Positions 16,847-23,904 of a stretch of DNA of 34,133 nt are shown here, one piece after another (within the stretch, counting starts at the first letter, position 1; each line of letters begins with the position of its first letter). The notes under the pieces were generated by a model. It had not been told where the DNA came from and made no database searches. It saw only the letters and a list, made by a program, of their open reading frames with translations. The DNA comes from an uncultured Bacilli bacterium (GTDB lineage Bacteria; Bacillota_I; Bacilli_A; RFN20; CAG-449): contig CANQAG010000012.1 of the NCBI GenBank assembly GCA_947588815.1, positions 1 through 34,133 on the forward strand, given 5' to 3'. The translations under genes and the position numbers were made by a program.

Positions 16847-17907
16847 ATAAAAAATTAATACCTTTTTTAACTTTAGGAGTCATCGCTCCTTTAGTCGCCT
16901 GCTCTACCGGAAATGAAAATAGTAGCAGTAATTCCATTCAAAGTAACACTAGTCTTGAAAGTGAAAATCAATCATCGGCGACAGAATATTCTTTCAGCGA
17001 TATTGATTTTAAGATTCTTACGCCAAATGGGGCGCCAACCGGTGTCTTTTATCCATATTTCGATAACGATAAATTCGAATCGGTCGATCAACCAACCTTA
17101 GTCAGCGCTCAATTTTTAAATCCCAATAAGGAGTATGACGTATTGGTTTTCGACTCATTAAATGGTATGAATTTAATCAAAAATAAAGGTGCAAAATATA
17201 AGTTAGCGCGTCTTTTAACTAAGGGAAATTTCTTTTTGATGTCGCTAAATGGCGATAGTGATAGCGATGCCCCGATCAGTGCTTCTTCCAATATTTTAAG
17301 TTTTGGTGAGGGCGGAACTCCCGATAAAATATTTAAAAAGCTTTATCCTGAATTAACGGAACAAATCGATTATGTTAGTGGCGTCGAAATGGTTTACGAT
17401 TTGGTTTTGAGCAATGAACATATGTATCAAGGCAAACAGATCGATTACGTCCTTTTAGCGGAACCTTACGTCTCAAGAATCATGGAAAATACCACTTCAA
17501 AAGACTATAATCCAAGTTTAATGAACTATAAATACAATCTTCAGGAAAAATGGTATGAAACGACCGGAATGGAGGGCTTTCCTCAAGCCGGATTGTTTAT
17601 TAGCGATGAATTTTATACCAATAATACTTCAAAAGTTAACACGTTATTGAACGATATTGAAGTGACGCTAGATTATTTAGTTTCCGATTACACCAAAGCG
17701 GAATCGTATTATCAAAATTTAGGCAATCAAACTGAACAAGCAGATAAACTCGGTCTTTCTTATAGCGATATTACTTACACTCAAAAAGAGGGCAAAAATC
17801 TCATCGGATACGCTAAAAATGAACCGGATATCAAGGAATATTACGAAATAATGGATTTAGGCGAGGTCGATGAATCGTTATTTATTGATGGTTATTTTTC
17901 AAAATAA
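16843..17907 (+). CDS. ABC importer substrate-binding lipoprotein, substrate unknown
   Basis: Extracytoplasmic solute-binding protein, 354 residues. It has a signal peptide of about 19 residues and a lipobox ('PLVAC', Cys20), then a Ser/Asn/Glu-rich linker to about residue 45, as in lipoproteins held away from the membrane. The rest has the alpha/beta layout of two-lobed periplasmic-binding proteins of the NMT1/THI5-SsuA type, e.g. 'YDVLVFDSLNGMNLI', 'ISASSNILSFGEGGTPDK' and 'DYVLLAEPYVSRIM'. The 4-bp overlap with deoB suggests translational coupling and perhaps a link to nucleosides or sugars, but the family usually carries sulfonates, thiamine precursors or similar. The SsuC-like permease follows 19 bp on. 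The ligand cannot be assigned from sequence. Confidence 0.75.
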   Translation: MNKKLIPFLTLGVIAPLVACSTGNENSSSNSIQSNTSLESENQSSATEYSFSDIDFKILTPNGAPTGVFYPYFDNDKFESVDQPTLVSAQFLNPNKEYDVLVFDSLNGMNLIKNKGAKYKLARLLTKGNFFLMSLNGDSDSDAPISASSNILSFGEGGTPDKIFKKLYPELTEQIDYVSGVEMVYDLVLSNEHMYQGKQIDYVLLAEPYVSRIMENTTSKDYNPSLMNYKYNLQEKWYETTGMEGFPQAGLFISDEFYTNNTSKVNTLLNDIEVTLDYLVSDYTKAESYYQNLGNQTEQADKLGLSYSDITYTQKEGKNLIGYAKNEPDIKEYYEIMDLGEVDESLFIDGYFSK

Positions 17908-17926
17908 AAAGGAATAATAAGGCAGT

Positions 17927-18706
17927 ATGGAAAGAGAAAAAAGGGCGTTTTTTAAACAAAAAAGAGGGCGAATCGTCCTTTTTTCGCTTTTGGGTTTCCT
18001 CTTTTTTTGCGGCATATGGTATCTTCTTTCATTGACGACTTCGTCAATCATCATTCCTTACCCGCATCAATGCTTTTATCGAGCTATATTGCTTTTAGGT
18101 GAAGGTGAAACATATTTTGCTCTTTACCATTCTTTGCTTAGGATTTTACTAGCTTTAATCATATCATCGTTTCTTGGCATCGTTTTAGGCGTTTTGAGCG
18201 GTGTTTTTGAGCCGGTGCGATATTTTATGCGTCCGACCATTACAATTCTAAGAAGCCTCCCTACAAGCGCGATAGTGTTGATTTTAATTATTTACACCAA
18301 AAATGAAACAAACGCGATGATTATGGTAGCCTTGATGATTTTCCCGTTGATGTATGAAGCGGCCCGAAGCGGCGCTGAAGCGATAAAAAAAGAATATCAA
18401 GATCCTCTAAGGATTGAAGGACTTAATAGTTACAAATCGATTGTGAGAATCATTTTGCCACTATCGCTACGGTATATTACATTAGGCATCGTCCAATCGA
18501 TCGGATTAGCGATGAAAGTCGAAGTGATGGCGGAAATCGTGATCGGCAATACCAAGATGAATGGTATTGGAGTCAATATCTATAAAGCATTCCGTGATTT
18601 TGAAATGAGTGATTTAATTGCCAATTGTCTTATCATCATTGCCATCATTGCCGCAATCGAAAGTTTAATATTTTTATTAAAAAAGAATCTTGAAAAATCT
18701 ATTTAG
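17927..18706 (+). CDS. ABC transporter permease (SsuC/TauC-like)
   Basis: Inner-membrane subunit of an ABC importer, 259 residues with about six membrane segments. It carries the EAA loop that docks on the ATPase in the usual place ('YEAARSGAEAIKKEYQDPLR...' then 'IIRIILPLS'-like, near residues 144-177), and 'GLAMKVEVMAEIVIG' after it, as in SsuC/TauC/ThiX permeases. A basic N-terminus ('MEREKRAFFKQKRGR') precedes the first segment. The gene pairs with the upstream lipoprotein gene, but no ATP-binding subunit gene is found in the cluster or anywhere in the window, so the ATPase must come from elsewhere. The TAG stop is part of the first unit of a periodic repeat (18703-18746). Confidence 0.82.
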   Translation: MEREKRAFFKQKRGRIVLFSLLGFLFFCGIWYLLSLTTSSIIIPYPHQCFYRAILLLGEGETYFALYHSLLRILLALIISSFLGIVLGVLSGVFEPVRYFMRPTITILRSLPTSAIVLILIIYTKNETNAMIMVALMIFPLMYEAARSGAEAIKKEYQDPLRIEGLNSYKSIVRIILPLSLRYITLGIVQSIGLAMKVEVMAEIVIGNTKMNGIGVNIYKAFRDFEMSDLIANCLIIIAIIAAIESLIFLLKKNLEKSI

Positions 18707-18746
18707 TAATAGATTAGTAGATTTTTAGTATATAACTGGTTAAAAT
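18703..18746 (+). repeat. 11-bp-periodic element overlapping a stop codon, copy 2
   Basis: Cores TTAGT at 18703, 18714 and 18725 and CTGGT at 18736 are exactly 11 bp apart. The first contains the TAG stop (18704-18706) of the ABC permease gene. The second unit begins TTAGTAGAT as in the other copies. A terminator hairpin starts immediately after it (18747). Confidence 0.65.
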
Positions 18747-18798
18747 AAGCTCTTTTAAAATATGTGGAAAACTTTCAAACTAAATTAAAAGAGCTTTT
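18747..18798 (+). terminator. candidate terminator after the ABC permease gene
   Basis: Perfect 12-bp inverted arms AAGCTCTTTTAA (18747-18758) and TTAAAAGAGCTT (18785-18796) with a 26-base loop, followed by a short T-run. The loop is long, so termination strength is uncertain. The remaining 148 bases to the opposing terminator (18799-18946) show no gene or RNA I can name. Confidence 0.55.
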
Positions 18799-18946
18799 AA
18801 ATTGCCATTTATTTATTTTTTAAATTGTTTAAAAATGCCTAAAAATAAATAATTCTTTTTAAAATAGTTAACATAATGGAGATTATGCGAAGTAATTAAA
18901 AACGCCGTCGAAATCCGTCTTTTACCGTTTATGACCTAAATTAGTC

Positions 18947-18990
18947 AAAATAAAAGGAACATCTTCACTTTTTTCTTATAAAGATGTTCC
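18947..18990 (-). terminator. rho-independent terminator of the yqeG-mtnN operon
   Basis: Perfect 10-bp arms GGAACATCTT (18956-18965) and AAGATGTTCC (18981-18990), with a 15-base loop. On the minus strand this is followed by TTTTATTTT. It lies 14 bases past the mtnN stop. Confidence 0.85.
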
Positions 18991-19004
18991 CTATTAATGA
19001 TTTG

Positions 19005-19679
19005 TTAAATTATTTCAAATAGAACGTCGACGGCATTTTGTGCGGAACGAATCAACATATCATCGAACGTTTTTCCGTTACCCTCTTCGCCTATCTTATC
19101 GCTTATCGAACGCACGATGGTACAAGGAACTTTCATGATATACGCACATTGAGCAACGCTACCTGATTCCATTTCAATCGCTAAGGCATTAGATTCAAGC
19201 ATTCGCTTTGTAATATTATTTTTGGTAATGAAACTATCACCGCTTAGAATGAGACCATAGTGAATTTGATAATTCTCCCTTTTTCTTTCTTCTAATTTTG
19301 GAGCTATCGTCTCAAATATCAAAGGACATTCCGGCAATTGTCCGTATGGGTAATCGAATCCAGTGACATCGACGTCATGATAGGCGACTCCAGTAGCAAC
19401 TACAACGTCGAGAATTTTCACATCACGAGCGATCGTTCCGGCGGTTCCGGTATTGTAAATATGCTTAATATCATACTTTTGGTGCAGTTTTCCAAGCATG
19501 AAGGCCGTATGAACTTTACCGATTTTTCCTCTCACGACTAAATATGATTTTCCGTTCTTTTTGAAAGATACTCCGTCTTCTTCTTCGATTAAATCGGTCT
19601 TTTGTTGTTTCAATTTATCGATTATGGCGTCTTTTTCTTCACTCATCGCGGCGACGATTAAATAAATCTCCCTTTTCAT
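19005..19679 (-). CDS. mtnN: 5'-methylthioadenosine/S-adenosylhomocysteine nucleosidase
   Basis: Cleaves adenine from methylthioadenosine, S-adenosylhomocysteine and 5'-deoxyadenosine, recycling by-products of methylation and radical-SAM reactions. The 224-residue protein shows the nucleoside-phosphorylase-like motifs 'AAMSEEKDAI' (Glu14), 'YNTGTAGTI', 'YHDVDVTGFDYPYGQLP', 'GDSFI', 'AIEMESGSVAQ' (Glu171) and 'VRSISDKIG' (Asp194), where the two glutamates and the aspartate match the known catalytic residues. It is last in the operon, 2 bp after rsfS. In Bacillus this position belongs to the methyltransferase yqeM; here a nucleosidase replaces it. ATG has GAGGGAT upstream. Confidence 0.93.
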   Translation of the reverse strand: MKREIYLIVAAMSEEKDAIIDKLKQQKTDLIEEEDGVSFKKNGKSYLVVRGKIGKVHTAFMLGKLHQKYDIKHIYNTGTAGTIARDVKILDVVVATGVAYHDVDVTGFDYPYGQLPECPLIFETIAPKLEERKRENYQIHYGLILSGDSFITKNNITKRMLESNALAIEMESGSVAQCAYIMKVPCTIVRSISDKIGEEGNGKTFDDMLIRSAQNAVDVLFEII

Positions 19680-19681
19680 AT

Positions 19682-20023
19682 TTATCCCTCATAATGGATT
19701 GTCTTTTCACCTTTAAGCAGGGTTTCCAAATCGATTCTTTCCCGTTCTTCAGGGGTAAAAACGTGAATTACAATATCGTTACAATCGATTAAAATCCAAT
19801 CCGATTTATTATTGCCTTCGATATGATGAACCGCTTGTTTTAAAGTCGATAGGCTTTCTTCAATGGCTGTCACGATGGCGTCTGCTTGACGAGCGGTGTT
19901 GATGCTTGCAATCACGTAATAATGGCAAAACGGTGACCTATTAGAAACATCGATCACTTTGATATCTTCGCCCTTTTTGTCACTGATCGCTTTTAAAATC
20001 GCTTTTAATTTAATTTCTTCCAT
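19682..20023 (-). CDS. rsfS: ribosomal silencing factor RsfS
   Basis: Binds ribosomal protein uL14 and prevents 30S-50S joining, lowering translation in poor growth. The 113-residue protein has the single Iojap/DUF143 domain with 'AISDKKGEDIKVIDVSNRSP', 'CHYYVIASINTARQADAI', 'EGNNKSDWILIDCNDIVIHVF' and 'REYY'-type C-terminus replaced by 'ERERIDLETLL'. It overlaps the nadD-yqeK fusion by 14 bp, matching the Bacillus yqeK-yqeL order. Length is normal. Confidence 0.94.
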   Translation of the reverse strand: MEEIKLKAILKAISDKKGEDIKVIDVSNRSPFCHYYVIASINTARQADAIVTAIEESLSTLKQAVHHIEGNNKSDWILIDCNDIVIHVFTPEERERIDLETLLKGEKTIHYEG

Positions 20024-21122
20024 TTCCTTTATTCTCCTTTAAATAATAATCGATACATTCCAAGGTTAAGTAATTTTGGTATTTGATACCCTTGGTCCGA
20101 AAATACTTGATGTTATCTTTCAAGACTTCGATAAATCCCGTTTCAAGATCGCGCATACACGCCATAATGAGCTCGCTTGAATCGAAATCGCGCGTCGGCT
20201 CAATCTTATCCGCGGCGTATAAAAGGCGCCCTAAACGGCTCATATTGGCCTTTCCAGTCGCGTGATAGGCAATCGCATCAAGAATTTCCGGATCTTCGAT
20301 TTTAAAATACTCTTTGGCGAGAGTCGCCCCGGAAAATTGATGATAAAGCGGAGCTTCGACGTTTTTTAAAATCTCTTTGGAAAACATTTTTTCAATCAGA
20401 TACAGATGTTCATCTAACGGTAAACGTTTGGCACAATCGTGCAACAAACCGGCGATATACGCTTTATAAAGATCCATATCGTTAGCTTTAGCCAGATCAA
20501 AAGCCAAAGATGCGACGCTTAAGGAATGATTAAGACGCTTTTCCCCGATTAAATTCAATAAATCTTCAACGTAATAAAGGCGATGTACTCCGATATAGTC
20601 GAGAATTTCTTTTTGAATGTGAGTGATTTCCAACTTTCGAATATCGCTGCTTGATACATCGACTAACGGACTAGAAATTTTTTGCATTTGATATTTATTT
20701 ACGATATTTTCATCGATTTCATATCCTTTGCGTGACGAATATATCACGTGAACCAACGAAGCTAATTCTTCGCTTTGATGCCAAGACGGGAACTTTGCGA
20801 CTTGATCAGCCCCGATAAGAAGATACAACTCTTCATCTTTAGCCGTCTTAAGGTACTTTTTGACGGTATCGATCGTATGCAATTCGCCCTCTTGAGCAAG
20901 TTCTATCGTCGATATTTTAAAACGCGGTTCATCTTTCAAGGCGATTTTCATCATCTCGAGGCGATGAAAAACCGACGATTCAGGATCTTTCCACCGAGCA
21001 AGCGGTGCCAAGACAAAAAGCACTTGATAAGCTTGAAGCTCATTAAGTGCCGCGTAGGCGATAGCGAGATGTCCCTCGTGGATCGGATCAAAACTGCCTC
21101 CGAAAAAGATCGTCTTTTTCAC
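20010..21122 (-). CDS. nadD-yqeK: fused nicotinate-nucleotide adenylyltransferase / HD-domain hydrolase
   Basis: A two-domain 370-residue protein. Residues 1-185 are NadD, which forms nicotinate adenine dinucleotide from nicotinate mononucleotide and ATP: 'GGSFDPIHEGHLAIA' (nucleotidyltransferase His motif at 15-18), 'LIGADQVAKFPSWHQ' and 'VDVSSSDIRK' (157-162). Residues 190-365 are YqeK, an HD phosphohydrolase related to the Ap4A hydrolase of Bacillus, with His199, 'LLHDCAKRLP' (His228-Asp229), 'HATG' (His287) and Asp305 as metal ligands. In Bacillus these are two adjacent genes; here one reading frame joins them without a stop. The start is GTG at 21122, overlapping the yhbY stop by 4 bp (GTGA). 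Fusions of this type occur in some Mollicutes. Confidence 0.93.
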   Translation of the reverse strand: MKKTIFFGGSFDPIHEGHLAIAYAALNELQAYQVLFVLAPLARWKDPESSVFHRLEMMKIALKDEPRFKISTIELAQEGELHTIDTVKKYLKTAKDEELYLLIGADQVAKFPSWHQSEELASLVHVIYSSRKGYEIDENIVNKYQMQKISSPLVDVSSSDIRKLEITHIQKEILDYIGVHRLYYVEDLLNLIGEKRLNHSLSVASLAFDLAKANDMDLYKAYIAGLLHDCAKRLPLDEHLYLIEKMFSKEILKNVEAPLYHQFSGATLAKEYFKIEDPEILDAIAYHATGKANMSRLGRLLYAADKIEPTRDFDSSELIMACMRDLETGFIEVLKDNIKYFRTKGIKYQNYLTLECIDYYLKENKGNGRN

Positions 21123-21412
21123 ATTACCAATTCGATACGCGGATTTTTCAAATTTTTGCGATATAAGACGATCACACGTCCGATTATAGTCACTAATTCC
21201 GCGTGAAGAAGCGTCGATAATTCATGGGCGAATTCCTCTTTTTCATCGCTCATCGCCTTATTGACGCTGATTTTGATTAACTCGTGCTTAGTGAGCGCTT
21301 TATCGAGCATCGAGAGCACATTTTCGTTGATTTCGTTTTTACCGACGTTATACATCGCCTTAGTCGTTTGAGCTAACGAACGAAGTTGAGCTAATTGTTT
21401 TTTACTGAGCAT
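21119..21412 (-). CDS. yhbY: CRM-domain RNA-binding protein YhbY (YqeI)
   Basis: Small RNA-binding protein associated with pre-50S subunits. The 97-residue protein is a single CRM domain with 'LSKKQLAQLRSLAQTTKAMYNVGKNEIN', 'KALTKHELIKISVNKA' and 'ELVTIIGRVIVLYRKN' (a GxxxxLYR-type loop). It lies 11 bp after yqeH and overlaps nadD by 4 bp. In Bacillus aroE precedes it, missing here. Ribosome binding site weak (AGGA). Confidence 0.93.
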   Translation of the reverse strand: MLSKKQLAQLRSLAQTTKAMYNVGKNEINENVLSMLDKALTKHELIKISVNKAMSDEKEEFAHELSTLLHAELVTIIGRVIVLYRKNLKNPRIELVM

Positions 21413-21423
21413 AATACTAAGTC

Positions 21424-22545
21424 CTAAATCTTACTTTCGGCGACCATCACTTCGACACCGCGCGGGGCCATAATTCGAAATTTTTGCCCTTTTCCGTTGA
21501 TTTTGATCGTGCAAAGGCCACTGATGACGATATCGACGTATTGATATGGCAAATCGACGGTATGCGCTTCAAGACTTTCAACGCCGGTAATCATCAACGA
21601 AGTCGGTTTGATTTTATGATTGGCGATCACCGAATCGAAAATTTGATCGGCACGTTCGAGTTTTGTTCGATGCAAATCAATTTCATTGGAAATATAGAAA
21701 GTGACGCCGCTTCGATGTCCTTTAAGGAAATCCAAGCGCGCGAGGCCACCGATAAAAATCGATTGATTGTCGTTTATTTGGAAGGTCCGCGGTTTGATTT
21801 CACGACGCGGAGCGATATATTTCAAAATCTTGTTTTCGATATGGGAATATATCGATTTATCGACAATGATGCCTGGCGTATCGTAGATGTAACTCTTATT
21901 GTTCAACGGTATTTTAATCACATCTAAAGTCGTTCCCGGATATGGTGAAGTGGTGATCACATTTTTGGTTTCGTTTTTATAGACTTTCAAAAACGAATTG
22001 ATAATCGACGATTTCCCTACCGAGGAAGCACCGACTACATAAACGTCGCGTCCGTCTTTAAAATCATCGATATATTGCATAAATTCGTCGATATTATAAT
22101 TTTTATGTGCCGAAGCGATAATGATATCCTTAACGTCAAGCCCGGTTTCCAAAAGGCGAGCTTTGACGTGTTGCTTTAATTTTTCATCGTTGATTTCACG
22201 CGGCAAAACATCGCGTTTATTGGCGATAATCAACACTTTGTTGTCTTTGATCAATTCGTGAATTTCACTCACTATCGAAGAAGAAAAAGCGAAAAGATCG
22301 ATGACGTATACGATTAGACTTTTACTCTTTTTGGCGTGAGCGAGAATCTTTTTGAATTCACCGTTATAGGTCGCCACTTCGCGTTGCACCCCATAATGTT
22401 GCAATCGATAACATCTTTGACAAAGCAAAAGATCTCCCGAATGCATATCGGCTTTAGGAATATAACCGGTTTGATCGGGCGCGGTATTTTGCAATTCCGC
22501 ACCGCAGCCATAGCAATGCAATTTCATCATCTTATCGTTTTCCAT
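21424..22545 (-). CDS. yqeH: circularly permuted ribosome-assembly GTPase YqeH
   Basis: GTPase needed for 30S maturation. The 373-residue protein has an N-terminal zinc finger, Cys11-x2-Cys14 and Cys42-x2-Cys45, then G motifs in permuted order: 'NKRD' (109-112, G4), 'SAHKN' (G5), 'GASSVGKSS' (172-180, G1) and 'DTPG' (222-225, G3), followed by a C-terminal RNA-binding region. This order is diagnostic of the YqeH/RsgA-like group; the zinc finger sets YqeH apart. ATG 22545 has GGAGGTG five bases upstream, inside the end of yqeG, which it overlaps by 14 bp. Confidence 0.95.
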   Translation of the reverse strand: MENDKMMKLHCYGCGAELQNTAPDQTGYIPKADMHSGDLLLCQRCYRLQHYGVQREVATYNGEFKKILAHAKKSKSLIVYVIDLFAFSSSIVSEIHELIKDNKVLIIANKRDVLPREINDEKLKQHVKARLLETGLDVKDIIIASAHKNYNIDEFMQYIDDFKDGRDVYVVGASSVGKSSIINSFLKVYKNETKNVITTSPYPGTTLDVIKIPLNNKSYIYDTPGIIVDKSIYSHIENKILKYIAPRREIKPRTFQINDNQSIFIGGLARLDFLKGHRSGVTFYISNEIDLHRTKLERADQIFDSVIANHKIKPTSLMITGVESLEAHTVDLPYQYVDIVISGLCTIKINGKGQKFRIMAPRGVEVMVAESKI

Positions 22546-23062
22546 AAGGCACCTCCAATTTTTGTAATAATCCTCGTTTTAAGTATCTTTTTCGTATCGG
22601 GCGATCAAAAAGACGATTGAATTTTGTCGTCCATTGATCCTTTTTTACAATTGGCTCGGTAAGCATCACCTTGAAATTTCCCTTTTTGGCGCATTTGACA
22701 TCCGTCATCAATTGGTCGCCAACAAGCAGAAGTTTTGATCTATCGATCTCATTCTCGTTTAAAAAACGAATGATCTTTTTAGGAAAAGGTTTCCGTGCCG
22801 AGTAAAGGTAAGCAACATTTAAAGTCGTGGCATAATCTTTTACTCTCTTTTCCGTATTATTGGTAATTATGATAAGGGCAATACCATTGTCGGAAAACTT
22901 TTTTGCCAATTCTACCACTCTTTTGGAAGGAAGTAAAACATCGAAAGCGTCGAGAGTGTTATCAAGATCAGAAATCACGTGAGTGATTCCTTGTTCTTTG
23001 TAAAACGACATCGGGACGTCGAAGATCGATTTAGCGTAGTAATCCGGTAGTAATCGTGCCAT
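22532..23062 (-). CDS. yqeG: HAD-family phosphatase YqeG
   Basis: Member of the YqeG HAD IIIA phosphatases, physiological substrate unknown. The 176-residue protein has the nucleophile motif 'SDLDNTLDAFD' (Asp32-x-Asp34), motif II 'IIITNNTEKRV', and 'LLVGDQLMTDVKCAKKGNF' with the C-terminal acidic motif. It is the first gene of the operon, with AGAGGTAA upstream and a candidate TTGACA promoter, and the same first position as in Bacillus. The extra C-terminal tail (about residues 150-176) is basic: 'FDRPIRKRYLKRG'. Confidence 0.92.
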   Translation of the reverse strand: MARLLPDYYAKSIFDVPMSFYKEQGITHVISDLDNTLDAFDVLLPSKRVVELAKKFSDNGIALIIITNNTEKRVKDYATTLNVAYLYSARKPFPKKIIRFLNENEIDRSKLLLVGDQLMTDVKCAKKGNFKVMLTEPIVKKDQWTTKFNRLFDRPIRKRYLKRGLLQKLEVPYGKR

Positions 23063-23106
23063 AATTTACCTCTTTACATATCATAGTATAAATTGTTGAT
23101 AATTTA

Positions 23107-23134
23107 AAGATAATTGATGATATTTAGATGTCAA
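23107..23134 (-). promoter_or_regulatory. candidate sigma-A promoter for the yqeG operon
   Basis: On the minus strand there is a perfect TTGACA (23129-23134), 16-base spacer, and TATCTT (23107-23112). It lies 45 bases upstream of the yqeG start. The -10 matches at four of six positions. Confidence 0.45.
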
Positions 23135-23205
23135 ATACATATTAAAAGTGTCGATTTGTGACATATCTTTCACGTCTTATTTCTAAAATTTAACTGGGTG
23201 ATATT

Positions 23206-23904
23206 ATGTTTTTCGATTTACTTGGAATTTTCAATCTCCGTTTTTTAGTCGGTTTTTTACGCAACGGCATCTTTCCGTTAAAACTTTCTGAAAGCGAAGA
23301 AGAACGTTGCATCAACGAATTATTCGACGAAAGAACCCACGATGAAGCGCGCGATAAATTGATTTCGCACAATCTTCGTCTAGTAGCCCACATTGCCAAA
23401 AAATACGATAAAACCGATGAAGATAACGACGATTTGATTTCGATTGGAACCATCGGTTTAATCAAAGCGATCGACACTTATTCGCTCGATAAAAAAGTAA
23501 AATTGGCAACCTATGCCGCAAAATGCATTGAAAATGAAATTCTAATGACATTAAGAAATGGCAAAAAACGCTCAAAAGACGTTTCTTTTTTCGAAGCGAT
23601 CGGCACCGATAAAGACGGCAGTGAAATCACCTTGATGGATGTCATTCCTTCAAACGAGACGCCGATTAACGAAGAGTTAGATCATCGCCACATGCTCGAT
23701 TCATTGAATCAATATATCGATGTTCTCGATGATCGTGAACTGGAAATTATCTCACTCCGTTATGGATTGCGTGGATATGAAGAACATACACAAAAGGAGA
23801 TTGCGAAAAAGTATCACATCTCCCGTTCGTATGTATCTCGCATTGAAAAGCGCGCTTTAGTCAAATTGTTACAAGAATTTAAGAAACATCAAGAGACTCA
23901 TTAA
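23206..23904 (+). CDS. sigK: RNA polymerase sigma-K factor (late mother-cell sporulation)
   Basis: Sigma-70-family factor controlling the last mother-cell genes: coat, cortex and lysis. The 232-residue protein closely follows the Bacillus SigK plan: a hydrophobic N-terminal stretch ('FFDLLGIFNLRFLVGFLRNG', residues 2-21) that resembles the pro-sequence removed by SpoIVFB, then 'FPLKLSESEEERCI', region 2 'LISHNLRLVAHIAKKYDKT', 'DLISIGTIGLIKAIDTY', 'LATYAAKCIENEILMTLR', 'DVSFFEAIGTDKDGSEITLMD', and region 4 'EIAKKYHISRSYVSRIEKRALVKL'. The gene is continuous, with no skin-type interruption. With SpoIVB in the window, proteolytic activation is likely conserved. Its stop interlocks with that of parC on the other strand, leaving no room for a terminator. 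Confidence 0.95.
   Translation: MFFDLLGIFNLRFLVGFLRNGIFPLKLSESEEERCINELFDERTHDEARDKLISHNLRLVAHIAKKYDKTDEDNDDLISIGTIGLIKAIDTYSLDKKVKLATYAAKCIENEILMTLRNGKKRSKDVSFFEAIGTDKDGSEITLMDVIPSNETPINEELDHRHMLDSLNQYIDVLDDRELEIISLRYGLRGYEEHTQKEIAKKYHISRSYVSRIEKRALVKLLQEFKKHQETH

Noticed and set aside
18799-18946. Small RNA in the gap between the permease and mtnN terminators
   Set aside because: No promoter, stable hairpin or conserved RNA pattern could be seen; it is probably plain intergenic sequence.
20775-21206. Plus-strand open frame of 143 codons antisense to nadD-yqeK
   Set aside because: It lies wholly within a well-supported gene on the other strand, with no ribosome binding site and no recognisable domain.
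21484-21927. Plus-strand open frame of 147 codons antisense to yqeH
   Set aside because: Shadow of the yqeH coding sequence. The strong YqeH motifs on the opposite strand account for the open frame.
23149-23155. TGTCGAT, one mismatch from a 0A box, between yqeG and sigK
   Set aside because: A single 7-mer with one mismatch in AT-rich sequence is expected by chance, and sigK is not a known direct Spo0A target.
23136-23170. Possible sigma-E promoter (CATATT ... CATATCTT) upstream of sigK
   Set aside because: The spacer is 18 bases, well over the usual 13-15 for sigma-E, and the -10 match is partial.
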